From Desulfurellaceae bacterium bin18 (lineage in GTDB: Bacteria; Desulfobacterota; Binatia; Bin18): a stretch of DNA of 64,000 nucleotides. Position 1 is the stretch's first letter, and each line of letters starts with the position of its first letter. Where the stretch lies: positions 1 through 64,000 of the forward strand of contig MPMI01000033.1 of NCBI GenBank assembly GCA_002238415.1, given 5' to 3'. Below the pieces are notes generated by a model, which saw only the letters and a program-made list of their open reading frames with translations, was not told the DNA's origin and ran no database searches. The translations under genes and the position numbers were made by a program. Below, one piece after another: positions 1 through 8,091 of the stretch.

Positions 1-1
1 C

Positions 2-1093
2 ATCATTGCCGCCACCGGCGTGCTGCACCATCCCAATCGGGCAGCCATCCCCGGTCTCGACACCTTCGAGGGCGCACACTTCCACAGTGCCGAGTGGGAC
101 CACAGCGTCCCGCTCGACGGCGCGCGGGTTGGCGTGGTCGGCACCGGCTCCACCGCAATCCCGATTGCCACCGCCCCGCCCCCAATCCAGATTCCCACCG
201 CCCTGGGCGAGCGGGTGGCCCGCTACACATTATTCCAGCGGACCGCGCAGTGGGTCTTCAAAATGGAGAACGACGCCTACGCGGCTGCCGAGCGAGCCGC
301 GTTTGCCAACGACCTACAGAAAATCTACGCGCTGCGCGAAGAACAGAAAGAGTTTTTTGAAAATTTCAGTAAGGCGGTCATTGATTCTGATTCCCCCGAG
401 ATGAAGGAGATTGAAGCCGTCTGTCTGGCCAACCTTGAAGATACGGTGAAAGACCCGGCATTACGTGAGAAACTCCGGCCAGATTATCGGGCGGCCTGTA
501 AGCGTCTCATTCTTTCGCCCAATTTCTATGAGTCCATTCAGCATCCGAACGCCGAACTCGTGGTCTCCGGCATTGAAACCGTTGAACCCAAGGGTGTCAG
601 GACTCAGGACGGAAAACTGCACGAGCTGGATGTCCTCGTGCTGGCGACCGGTTTTCGGGCCGACCGTTTTATTCGACCGACCCTGGTGCGTGGCCGGGGC
701 GGTGTCGATCTTGACGACGTATGGACGGACCATCCGGTTGCCTATCTCTCGATTTCCATTCCGGAGTTCCCGAACTTCTTTATGCTGAACGGCCCCAACG
801 GTCCGGTCGGCAACTTCTCTCTGATCCGCATTGCCGAACTGCAACTGGGCTATATCCTGCAACTCATGGAAAGAATACGCAGGGGGGAGTGCCGGGAAAT
901 CAGCGCCAGCCGCCCAGCTACGGATGACTATGAGCAGTCCCGTACGCAGGCCGCCAAGAAATCGATTTGGGCGACGGGCTGTAATAGCTGGTACCTGGAC
1001 AAGCACGGTGTACCGGCAAGCTGGCCCTGGTCCCAGGCCCATTTTGACGAAGAAATGGCCGCGCCCAAACTCGAAGCCTATGACGTGGCCTAG
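2..1093 (+). CDS. Baeyer-Villiger-type flavin monooxygenase, 5' end cut by the window
   Basis: The reading frame is already open at base 2 (IIAATGVLHHPN), so the true start lies upstream of the window and the FAD-binding N-terminus is not visible. What remains shows the Baeyer-Villiger fingerprint FEGAHFHSAEWD directly followed by the NADPH Rossmann motif GVVGTGSTA. Near the C-terminal half comes ATGFRADRFI, the usual second flavoprotein ATG motif. The family uses FAD and NADPH to insert oxygen next to a ketone, giving esters or lactones; some members oxidise heteroatoms. A nine-residue Pro-rich insertion follows GTGSTA and comes from a 27-bp duplication (see 156-209). The gene stops 135 bp before a Rieske dioxygenase on the same strand and probably shares its operon. 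Family assignment is firm; the substrate is unknown. Confidence 0.85.
   Translation: MIAATGVLHHPNRAAIPGLDTFEGAHFHSAEWDHSVPLDGARVGVVGTGSTAIPIATAPPPIQIPTALGERVARYTLFQRTAQWVFKMENDAYAAAERAAFANDLQKIYALREEQKEFFENFSKAVIDSDSPEMKEIEAVCLANLEDTVKDPALREKLRPDYRAACKRLILSPNFYESIQHPNAELVVSGIETVEPKGVRTQDGKLHELDVLVLATGFRADRFIRPTLVRGRGGVDLDDVWTDHPVAYLSISIPEFPNFFMLNGPNGPVGNFSLIRIAELQLGYILQLMERIRRGECREISASRPATDDYEQSRTQAAKKSIWATGCNSWYLDKHGVPASWPWSQAHFDEEMAAPKLEAYDVA
156..209 (+). repeat. 27-bp imperfect in-frame tandem duplication inside the BVMO
   Basis: The block starting CAATCCCGATT at 156 recurs as CAATCCAGATT at 183, with the following CCACCGCCC also repeated. The offset is 27 bp, so nine codons are added without a frameshift. 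They land just after the NADPH-binding GTGSTA turn, where homologous enzymes run straight into a helix. Confidence 0.7.
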
Positions 1094-1228
1094 CGCAGAC
1101 TGCGGTGTGGGGTACCGCCTGCGTTGCCTGCGTTTGCCATTCCTGCTTGACAGTCAGTCTGAACCGAGACACAACGTCCGATAAGGGATTGTAACCGGGA
1201 ACGTCATGATTCGGGAGGAATTGCAGAC

Positions 1229-2644
1229 ATGAGTATCCAGACTGTCGGCTCAGTTGCATCCGGTACCGGTCTGAACGGCCGGCAACCGATTGGAGACCTT
1301 GAGCGGGACGTGCACGACTACATTATGGACCAGCCCGAGCAGGGCGTATTTACGGTGGACCGGGACGTATTCCGGGACCCGCGCGTCTTTGACTTGGAGA
1401 TGCAGCATATCTTCGAGGGCAGTTGGATCTACCTGGCGCACGAGAGCCAGCTTGCCCGACCGCACGACTTCTTTACGACCAGCATGGGCCGCCAGCCGGT
1501 CCTCCTCATGCGCGACAAGGCCGGCCAGATCGGCGCATTTGTTAACGCCTGCCCGCACCGAGGGGCCACCGTATGCCAGCTCAAACGTGGCAACCAGCGG
1601 GTGTTGACTTGTCCGTATCACGGCTGGTCGTTCAATACTGCCGGCGCGCTGATCAGCGTCAAGGACCATGCCAACGGTGCCTATCCGGCCGCATTCGAGG
1701 AGCAGTCGCACGGCCTCACGCCCATTGCCAGGCTGGCCAATTACAGAGGCTTTCTGTTCGGCTCGCTCAATGACGACGTGCCCGCCCTCGAAGACCATCT
1801 GGCCGCGGCCCTGCCGATCATTGACATGCTGGCCGACCAGGCTCCGGACGGCTGGGAGGTGGTCGCCGGCAGCGCGGATTACACCTATCACGGCAACTGG
1901 AAACTCCAGGTGGAAAACGGTGTGGATGGCTATCATTTCGATGTGGTTCACCGCACCTTTGTGGGTGTCGTCCAGCGCCGTGCACAGTCGGGCTCGGACG
2001 AGGTGCAGTCTCTGGACGCCGAACGCCTGGACGCCCCGACCAATGCGACCGGCTGTTACGACTTGGGTAACGGCCACACCCTGCTGTGGACCGACTACCC
2101 TAACCCGCAGGTCCGACCCTCGTACGCCCAGCGGGACGCCCTGCGTACCCAATATGGAGAAGCGCGGGCGCGCTGGATGGTCGAACGGCTGCGCAACCTG
2201 TTGCTCTACCCGAACGTATTTCTGATGGATCAGATCTCGGCCCAGATTCGGGTCGTGATCCCGCTGGCGGTCGATAGGACCCTGGTCTCGACCTATTGCC
2301 TTGCGCCGGTGGGCGAGGCCCCCGAGACGCGAGCGCACCGGCTGCGCCAGTACGAAGACTTCTTCAACGCCAGCGGGGTTGGCACCCCGGACGACCTGGC
2401 CGCGTTCGAGGCCTGCCAACGCGGCTTTAACGGTCACCAGGTGCGCTGGCAGCAGGGCTATGTGCGCGGCACCGGCCGAGCCGTCTCGGGTGCCGATGAT
2501 GAAGCCCGCTCGGCTGGCCTGCAACCAGTTGCCAGCAGCAGCAACTTTCAGGATGAGATCATCTTTCAGGGCCAGTACCGGCGCTGGCTGTCCCTCATGA
2601 GCCAGGGCCAGAGAGCCGCGCATGGAAACGGCCATGACGGCTGA
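1229..2644 (+). CDS. Aromatic-ring-hydroxylating dioxygenase, large (alpha) subunit, Rieske type
   Basis: This is the catalytic subunit of a Rieske non-haem iron oxygenase, which adds O2 across an aromatic ring or does related oxidations using electrons from a ferredoxin. The Rieske [2Fe-2S] ligands are visible as Cys108-x-His110 and Cys128-x2-His131 (CPHR and CPYH). The mononuclear iron site is visible as DGYHFDVVH near residues 232-240. Its 471 residues are normal for the family. The start has a clear ribosome site (GGGAGGAATTGCAG, then ATG). The 3' end overlaps the beta-subunit gene, as expected for a co-translated pair. No ferredoxin or reductase gene is nearby. A second, only distantly similar alpha subunit lies at 21362-22633. 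The substrate cannot be read from the sequence. Confidence 0.93.
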   Translation: MSIQTVGSVASGTGLNGRQPIGDLERDVHDYIMDQPEQGVFTVDRDVFRDPRVFDLEMQHIFEGSWIYLAHESQLARPHDFFTTSMGRQPVLLMRDKAGQIGAFVNACPHRGATVCQLKRGNQRVLTCPYHGWSFNTAGALISVKDHANGAYPAAFEEQSHGLTPIARLANYRGFLFGSLNDDVPALEDHLAAALPIIDMLADQAPDGWEVVAGSADYTYHGNWKLQVENGVDGYHFDVVHRTFVGVVQRRAQSGSDEVQSLDAERLDAPTNATGCYDLGNGHTLLWTDYPNPQVRPSYAQRDALRTQYGEARARWMVERLRNLLLYPNVFLMDQISAQIRVVIPLAVDRTLVSTYCLAPVGEAPETRAHRLRQYEDFFNASGVGTPDDLAAFEACQRGFNGHQVRWQQGYVRGTGRAVSGADDEARSAGLQPVASSSNFQDEIIFQGQYRRWLSLMSQGQRAAHGNGHDG

Positions 2645-3131
2645 GCTGCTGGTGCGCTGTACCCAGGTGTTGTTTGACGAGGCCGCCTGCCTGGACCAGC
2701 ACCGCTGGGCGGACTGGCTGACCCTCTATGCCGACGATGCGGAATACTGGGTGCCTGCCTGGACTGATGACGGCCGGCCCACGAACGATCCGCGGACCGA
2801 GTTGTCGCTGATCTACTACAACAGCAGGACCGGCCTGGAAGACCGGGTCTGGCGGATCGAATCGGGCTTGTCACCGGCCTCCCAGCCCCTGGACCGGACC
2901 TGCCACCTGATTACCAATATCCGTCTCACCAACGAGGACGCGGAGCGGCCGGTCGTGGCGTCGAACTGGCAGGTGAATGCCTATAAGCCTGGGAAACAGG
3001 AGTCGTTTCTCTATTACGGCTTTTATGAGCACCTGCTCCGGCGGACGCCAGCGGGCTATCGGATCGCCAAAAAGAAGACTACCCTCTTGAACGATGTTAT
3101 TGAGGGTGTGTTGGATATCTACCATATATAA
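2622..3131 (+). CDS. Aromatic-ring-hydroxylating dioxygenase, small (beta) subunit
   Basis: This is the structural beta subunit of a Rieske dioxygenase, with the SnoaL/NTF2-like fold. Its length (169 residues) and features such as DWLTLYADDAEYWVPAW and the C-terminal KKTTLLND fit the family. It overlaps the alpha gene by 23 bp from this ATG. A second ATG twelve bases downstream (2634) would give an 11-bp overlap and is preceded by GGAAACGGCC, so the exact start is uncertain. It pairs with the alpha subunit just upstream to form an alpha3beta3 type oxygenase, by analogy with characterised members. Confidence 0.9.
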   Translation: METAMTAELLVRCTQVLFDEAACLDQHRWADWLTLYADDAEYWVPAWTDDGRPTNDPRTELSLIYYNSRTGLEDRVWRIESGLSPASQPLDRTCHLITNIRLTNEDAERPVVASNWQVNAYKPGKQESFLYYGFYEHLLRRTPAGYRIAKKKTTLLNDVIEGVLDIYHI

Positions 3132-3156
3132 ACAAGTCCACTGACGAGAGAGCGCT

Positions 3157-4353
3157 ATGGAGTCTGTTGATCTGTCGTATGGCCGTTCGTTTGCCAGCGG
3201 GTTTCCGCACGAATTTTTTTCTCACCTGCGGCGTGAGGCCCCGGTTTGGTGGCATGCGCCGACCGAGCACACGCCGGGCGGTGAGGGGTTCTGGGTGGTG
3301 AGTCGCTACGCCGACGTGGTGGACGTTTTTAAGGATGCCGAGACATTTTCTTCCGAACTGGGGGGGACCCAGATTTTCGATGGCAGGGGAGCCGGCTATC
3401 AACTGAACCAGACGGACGACCCCAAGCATCGACGCCTGCGGGACTTGGTCAATACCGGTTTCCTGCCGCGCATGATCGGCCGCCTGGAAGCCCAGCTCAG
3501 AGAACGGACCCGCCATATTCTTGACGGTATCTCGCCCGGAGAGCCGTTCGATTTCGTGCCGACTGTGGCGCGAGAGCTGCCCCTGCAGGCTATCTGCATT
3601 ATTCTCGGGATTCCGCAGGAAGATCGAGAAGAGCTGGGGCATATTGTTGACTTGGCCATCGGCGCCGGGACGGGCGAAGCCCTGGCCCTGGAGCACATCA
3701 AACGTCTGGGCGCGTACGCGGATAGGATCGTGGAGCAGAAACGCGGTGAACCCGCGGACGACATTCTGTCCGTGATTGTTCACGCCCAGTTAGAGGACGG
3801 CTCACCGCAACTCGACAATCGTGAATTACGCGCCTTTTTTGCCCTGCTCTTTCCCGCGGGGGCCGAGACCACGCGCAGTTCCATTGCCGGCGGCCTGGTT
3901 GCGCTGATTGAAAACCCGCACGAACTGCAACGACTGCGTACCGACCCGACCCTGATAAAGAGCGCGGTCGAAGAAATCGTACGCTGGACCTCGCCGTCCG
4001 TGTACAAGCGCCGGACGACGACGCGCGATGTCGAACTGCGCGGACAGCCCATCCGCCGGGGGCAGAAGGTCACCATCTGGGAGATGTCGGCCAACCGGGA
4101 CGAAGATGAGTTTGCTGAACCGTTCCGATTCGATATCGGACGTAGCCCCAATTTTCATATTGGCTTTGGTCTGGGCACCCACTTCTGTTTGGGGGCCAAC
4201 CTGGCGCGGCTCGAAATCCGGGTGGTGTTTGAAGAACTCCTGGCCCGCTACGCGGACTTCGAGATTGTCGGCGATCTCGAATGGACGAATAATAACCGTC
4301 TCGTTGGTCTGACCCGTCTGCCGCTCAGGGTGACATCCAAGGCCGTCGCCTAG
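3157..4353 (+). CDS. Cytochrome P450
   Basis: This is a soluble bacterial class I type P450 monooxygenase of 398 residues, the normal length. The haem loop FGLGTHFCLG carries the axial Cys344. The I-helix oxygen-activation motif AGAETTR and the ExxR pair (EEIVRW) are present. It lies 25 bp after the beta subunit and belongs to the same run, so BVMO, Rieske oxygenase and P450 may act in sequence on one substrate. It needs a ferredoxin and reductase that are not in the window. The ribosome site is weak (GAGAGAGCGCT). It is a different gene from the P450 at 44782-46014 and from the fragment at 31811-32000. Confidence 0.95.
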   Translation: MESVDLSYGRSFASGFPHEFFSHLRREAPVWWHAPTEHTPGGEGFWVVSRYADVVDVFKDAETFSSELGGTQIFDGRGAGYQLNQTDDPKHRRLRDLVNTGFLPRMIGRLEAQLRERTRHILDGISPGEPFDFVPTVARELPLQAICIILGIPQEDREELGHIVDLAIGAGTGEALALEHIKRLGAYADRIVEQKRGEPADDILSVIVHAQLEDGSPQLDNRELRAFFALLFPAGAETTRSSIAGGLVALIENPHELQRLRTDPTLIKSAVEEIVRWTSPSVYKRRTTTRDVELRGQPIRRGQKVTIWEMSANRDEDEFAEPFRFDIGRSPNFHIGFGLGTHFCLGANLARLEIRVVFEELLARYADFEIVGDLEWTNNNRLVGLTRLPLRVTSKAVA

Positions 4354-4405
4354 GCTTGTAGGTGCCCCTTTTGTGTGGAGTATCCATCACACCGAGGAAG
4401 CATCC

Positions 4406-4498
4406 ATGACAGACTGTCCTATGGTATTTGATACCACACCTGGTTCTCTTGAGGTCTGCCAAACCTGCTGGGACCGTCTTCAGAGGGGTCGATTTTGA
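4406..4498 (+). CDS. Possible 30-residue peptide after the P450, Cys-containing
   Basis: A short frame starts with ATG behind GAGGAAGCATCC and ends at 4498, giving a 30-residue peptide with three cysteines, two of them in CQTC. It overlaps the 3' end of the convergent symporter gene. It does not resemble a ferredoxin. The ribosome site is its only real support, so it may be chance. A small inverted repeat TGGTAT-TTG-ATACCA (4422-4436) lies inside it. Confidence 0.2.
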   Translation: MTDCPMVFDTTPGSLEVCQTCWDRLQRGRF

Positions 4499-6462
4499 CG
4501 CGTGATATGTGTGAGACGTGGGCTCACCGCGTCTCGCCACCAGAGAGGAATAAGCCCTACTGCAATCCCGAGGGCTGTCCAGGCCCATAGACTCGACTCT
4601 CCGGGTAAGCGCATCATAAGTTTCCCGAGCCCAATCAGCGTCAAAAAAACTGATAGCGCCAACAGGAGGGTGATTTTAAGGGCCTGCCCTAGCTGTCTCA
4701 CCGGCAGATGGGGAGGATCACCCATGCGCCGCGCGGTGTTGCTCCAGAATCCCATTGGCCGCACCTGTTGGTAAAACCGATTTAACACGTCATCCGTAGT
4801 GCCTGGTGTCACATACGTGATGCCAATCGCTACCCCGGTTGAGACTACCCCCATCACCGCTAAGTGAAGCCATTCGGCATCGGTGGTTATCAGTAAGATC
4901 GGCGCGACGACCAATGAGACCGCCATTGCCGCTAATTCGGAAAAGAGAGTGATGCGTTCCCAGAGCCAGCGCAATACCAGCACAGAACCCACGCCCGCAC
5001 CAAATAACAACGAGACAAACCAGGCTTGCTGAATGGAGCCGAGGTGGGCCATCAGCGTGAGGGCGATGACCAAAATAAGGACATTCGAGAGACGGGCGAC
5101 AACGACCAACTCATGGTTATCAGGCTTACGCCTCAGCCAGTGGTGGCAAATCAACCGTTGGTAAATATCATTACTCCAATAGCTTGCGCCCCAGTTCAGA
5201 TGGGTATCAATCGTCGAGGCCAAGGCGGCTAAGAGGCCGACGAACATGACGCCACGAATACCAACGGGAAGCAGATCATTGATGCCCGTCACAAACAGCA
5301 TTTCTCGACTCGTAGTGAACGCAGCGTCGCTACTGAGGTTTGGCGTAAGCGGCGCGAACGGATAGATCACCAGGAGGCCCACCCCAATCACCAACCAGAG
5401 CAGGCTGCGTGCCACGATCTGTACCCAGGTGAATACGAGGCTAGCGATCCGAGCATCGCGGTCCGTGGCACAGGCCAGCGCGCGTTGGGCCAGGTATCCG
5501 CTGCCATCACTGTTCACTTGAAAGAACCATTGCATGCCAATAACGGCGAGAAAGGGCAGCAACATCTCGCCACCGGGCGGGGCAAACGACAACATGCTGC
5601 TGGCGGCTTCTGCCCCGTATAACTCTACGAGCTGCTCGGTCAGCGCGCCGAAACCGCCGACGTGATACCAGACGATACAGGCATAGAGCAGGGTTCCTCC
5701 CATGGCTATGCTTAATTGCACAATGTCAGTCGCCACCACGCTACGCAGTCCACCAGTCATAGAATACAGTGTGGTAAACCCGACCAGAGCAAGAATGCTC
5801 AGCGTATTATTGATAGTCGCCACCGCAGGCGCGAGGTCGGTTGCGCCCGAGGTGAGGGAGATGCCCAGCGCCTCAACAGTGCCTATAAGCCCCTGGTAGA
5901 ACCTGACGGGCAACCAGGCATGCCACGGTAAAAAAACTTCAGCAATCCGCAGGGCGGCCACTAACACCATGGCCATCACCACACAGTTAATGATGGTGCC
6001 AAAATACACAGCTTTGAGCACGCGAAGCAGTAAGACGCCGGAGCCGCTGTAGCGTATTTCAGTCAGTTCTGCATCGGTAAGCACACCGGCCCGCCGCCAG
6101 CCAACGGCGAACACAAAGCCCATGAGTAAGAAGGCAACGGCATAGATCCATAAGCGCCACACAACAAAGATACCGCCGGTCGCAATCAGGCCGGTGACTA
6201 AGAGCGGTGTATCAGCGCCATATTGAGTAGCGGCCATGCTCACGCCGGCCTTCCAGCCAGTGAGCGTTTTTCCGGCGAGAAAATACTCCTGTAAACTTCT
6301 GGAGGCCCGCCGGCGCGCGTGAAATCCTGCCGAAACGGCATAGGCGACGAACGCCAGCACGATGAGCAGGTCAATCATACTGCGAGTCCACGGCTTAGCG
6401 ATGACAGAGAGGTCTCCCCGTATTACGGCGTGCAGCCCGAAGAGCCATTCGTAAAATTCCAT
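4480..6462 (-). CDS. Sodium:solute symporter family (SSS) transporter
   Basis: This is a large integral membrane protein with many hydrophobic segments, beginning IDLLIVLAFVAYAVSAG and followed by the typical EYFLAGKTLTGWKAG stretch of Na+/solute symporters. It probably carries an organic acid, amino acid or similar nutrient inward with sodium. The 660-residue form starts at 6462. An internal ATG at 6378 (MIDLLIVL) would give 632 residues and fits the family N-terminus better, but neither start has a convincing ribosome site. It is convergent with the P450. It sits beside an amidohydrolase read in the same direction, which hints at uptake of a substrate that the enzymes here degrade. Substrate unknown. 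Confidence 0.85.
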   Translation of the reverse strand: MEFYEWLFGLHAVIRGDLSVIAKPWTRSMIDLLIVLAFVAYAVSAGFHARRRASRSLQEYFLAGKTLTGWKAGVSMAATQYGADTPLLVTGLIATGGIFVVWRLWIYAVAFLLMGFVFAVGWRRAGVLTDAELTEIRYSGSGVLLLRVLKAVYFGTIINCVVMAMVLVAALRIAEVFLPWHAWLPVRFYQGLIGTVEALGISLTSGATDLAPAVATINNTLSILALVGFTTLYSMTGGLRSVVATDIVQLSIAMGGTLLYACIVWYHVGGFGALTEQLVELYGAEAASSMLSFAPPGGEMLLPFLAVIGMQWFFQVNSDGSGYLAQRALACATDRDARIASLVFTWVQIVARSLLWLVIGVGLLVIYPFAPLTPNLSSDAAFTTSREMLFVTGINDLLPVGIRGVMFVGLLAALASTIDTHLNWGASYWSNDIYQRLICHHWLRRKPDNHELVVVARLSNVLILVIALTLMAHLGSIQQAWFVSLLFGAGVGSVLVLRWLWERITLFSELAAMAVSLVVAPILLITTDAEWLHLAVMGVVSTGVAIGITYVTPGTTDDVLNRFYQQVRPMGFWSNTARRMGDPPHLPVRQLGQALKITLLLALSVFLTLIGLGKLMMRLPGESSLWAWTALGIAVGLIPLWWRDAVSPRLTHITRQNRPL

Positions 6463-6511
6463 CCTATCCGTAGGTCTGGATGCTGCCTTGGCAGGTATGA
6501 CATAATACGGG

Positions 6512-6542
6512 CCGTCATTCCCGTGGAAACGAGAATCCAGGG
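6512..6542. repeat. Intergenic palindromic repeat (CATTCCCG...GAATCC type)
   Basis: The arms ATTCCCGT (6517-6524) and ACGAGAAT (6529-6536) pair with one mismatch around a GGAA loop. The sequence resembles the very widespread bacterial intergenic palindrome that reads like ATTCCCGCgaaagCGGGAAT. It sits upstream of the symporter and downstream of the amidohydrolase. Confidence 0.5.
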
Positions 6543-6612
6543 AAGAGAGGGGCCGGCTAAGAACTCACGTCCGTGAGGTCCGGTCAGGGTTGGTACGCTC
6601 AGAATGGTGGCA

Positions 6613-7827
6613 TCAGTTTCTCTCGCGTACCTCGAAGCCAAATATCCGGGCTGCGTTGAGCCCGAGGACCTTGGCACGTTCGTTGTCATTGAGCATCCCC
6701 ATGGTCCGCTCGATCGCCGCGGCTGAGTGCGGCCAGGTCCCTTCGTGATGGGGATAGTCGTTGGCCCACATAAAGTTGTCGACGAGTCGGTGTTCGCGCG
6801 CCAAGGCGAGCCCCGAAGGGTCTTCACCGAAGGTTGCGAACCCATGGGCTCGGAAGTATTCGCTGGGCAGGTTTTTGAGCTTTGGCCGGGCGTACATATG
6901 ATGCTTCTTGTATGCCTCATCCATGGCGTCGAGCGTCCACGGCAGCCAGCCGATGCCGGCTTCGATCGTCCCGAAGCGTAATTTTGGAAAGCGCTCGAGC
7001 ACCCCGGAAGAGCAGAGATTCGCTACCGGTTCGATTGCTTGTGTCAGCGCGTGGGCCGCGTAGTTAATGACCGCGCCACCGTTGCCCCGGGATGTGCGGG
7101 GGTCGCGGCCCGTCGCAATGTGAAAAGTAATAGGGAGATCAACGTTTTGAATAGCGGCCCACAACGGATCGTATTCGGGCAGGTTGTAGTTGGACTGCTC
7201 ATGATCGGGCGGGCCCCAAATCGGTTTACAGGGAAGCGTTAAACCGCGAAACCCGAGCTTGGCTACGCGCTCGATCTCGGAGATTGCGGTCTCAATGTTC
7301 GCAGTGGCGATACAGCCCAGCGGTGCCAGTCGCTCCTTGTAAGGGCCAAAGGTCTCCCAGGCCCAATCGTTCCACACTCGGCACATTGCGTCTGCGAAGA
7401 GGGGGTCGGATGTCGCCCACATCGACAGCCCCTTATTGGGAAAGATAAGCTCAGCGTCAATGCCGTCGCGCGCATGGTCCCGCAGACGTTCTTCCGGCGT
7501 TCGTCCAGCTCGATTGCGTTCTCGGTCTTCACCCTCGAAGACAATATGGCGAACGCGCACCGGGCGGAAGCCCTCACCGGCCTGAACGGTCGCGCCGTCG
7601 CGCCCTGTCTGCATACGCGGCAGGCGCTCCGTATACGTCTTATCTATACGCTCGTGCCATAAGGTTGACGGTTCGTTGGCGTGACAATCAGCCGACACCA
7701 TGAAGTACTTACTCGGGTCATCGGCACGGGCGGTACGTGGCCAGCTGTTTGCGCCGGGCGTTTCGCTTCGCCAGGACCAGGGATTTTGCTGTTCCAGTTG
7801 CTTATGGGTCGCGGGAGATTCGCTCAT
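6613..7827 (-). CDS. Amidohydrolase (amidohydrolase-2 / ACMS-decarboxylase-like family)
   Basis: This TIM-barrel metal-dependent hydrolase belongs to the group around 2-amino-3-carboxymuconate semialdehyde decarboxylase. Near the N-terminus SADCHANEP holds the D-x-H type metal motif. Near the C-terminus WANDYPHHEGTWPHS is typical of the family. Such enzymes hydrolyse or decarboxylate ring-cleavage products. I chose the ATG at 7827 because AAGGAAACAACG precedes it; a longer frame to 7953 has no such support. The product is 404 residues. A diverging aminotransferase begins 264 bp away. A related amidohydrolase lies at 38228-39379. Confidence 0.88.
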   Translation of the reverse strand: MSESPATHKQLEQQNPWSWRSETPGANSWPRTARADDPSKYFMVSADCHANEPSTLWHERIDKTYTERLPRMQTGRDGATVQAGEGFRPVRVRHIVFEGEDRERNRAGRTPEERLRDHARDGIDAELIFPNKGLSMWATSDPLFADAMCRVWNDWAWETFGPYKERLAPLGCIATANIETAISEIERVAKLGFRGLTLPCKPIWGPPDHEQSNYNLPEYDPLWAAIQNVDLPITFHIATGRDPRTSRGNGGAVINYAAHALTQAIEPVANLCSSGVLERFPKLRFGTIEAGIGWLPWTLDAMDEAYKKHHMYARPKLKNLPSEYFRAHGFATFGEDPSGLALAREHRLVDNFMWANDYPHHEGTWPHSAAAIERTMGMLNDNERAKVLGLNAARIFGFEVRERN

Positions 7828-8091
7828 CGTTGTTTCCTTTTCCTTATGTGGTATAGGCATACCAGAATTCATATCAGCACTAAAACATGCTCTTTGGACA
7901 TATGTATATTCTGAACAAGATGCTGGCAATTCTACTGCGCCGACCGCGAACACGGCTCCGGGATTAACGCGCCCGGCCTGAATGCGATTGTCGCCCTGGA
8001 GGCGAAATTCTCAACCGATTTTCCTTAGATGGTGGCTGAGAGGAGGCAGATGTATTACTAATGAGCGTATAGACCAACGGAGGAGCGAACC
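7828..8091. other. Divergent intergenic region, amidohydrolase / aminotransferase
   Basis: These 264 bases must hold promoters for both flanking genes. Apart from the two ribosome sites (AAGGAAAC on the minus strand, GGAGGAGCGAACC on the plus strand) I could not pick out a convincing promoter or operator. Confidence 0.4.

Noticed and set aside
1250..2635. A 461-residue open frame antisense to the Rieske alpha gene
   Set aside because: It mirrors a high-G+C coding gene and encodes no recognisable motif, whereas the plus-strand frame has all Rieske and iron ligands.
6665..6681. TGGCAC-N5-TTGTC inside the amidohydrolase gene as a sigma-54 promoter
   Set aside because: The invariant GC of the -12 element is GT, and it lies inside a coding region in the antisense direction.
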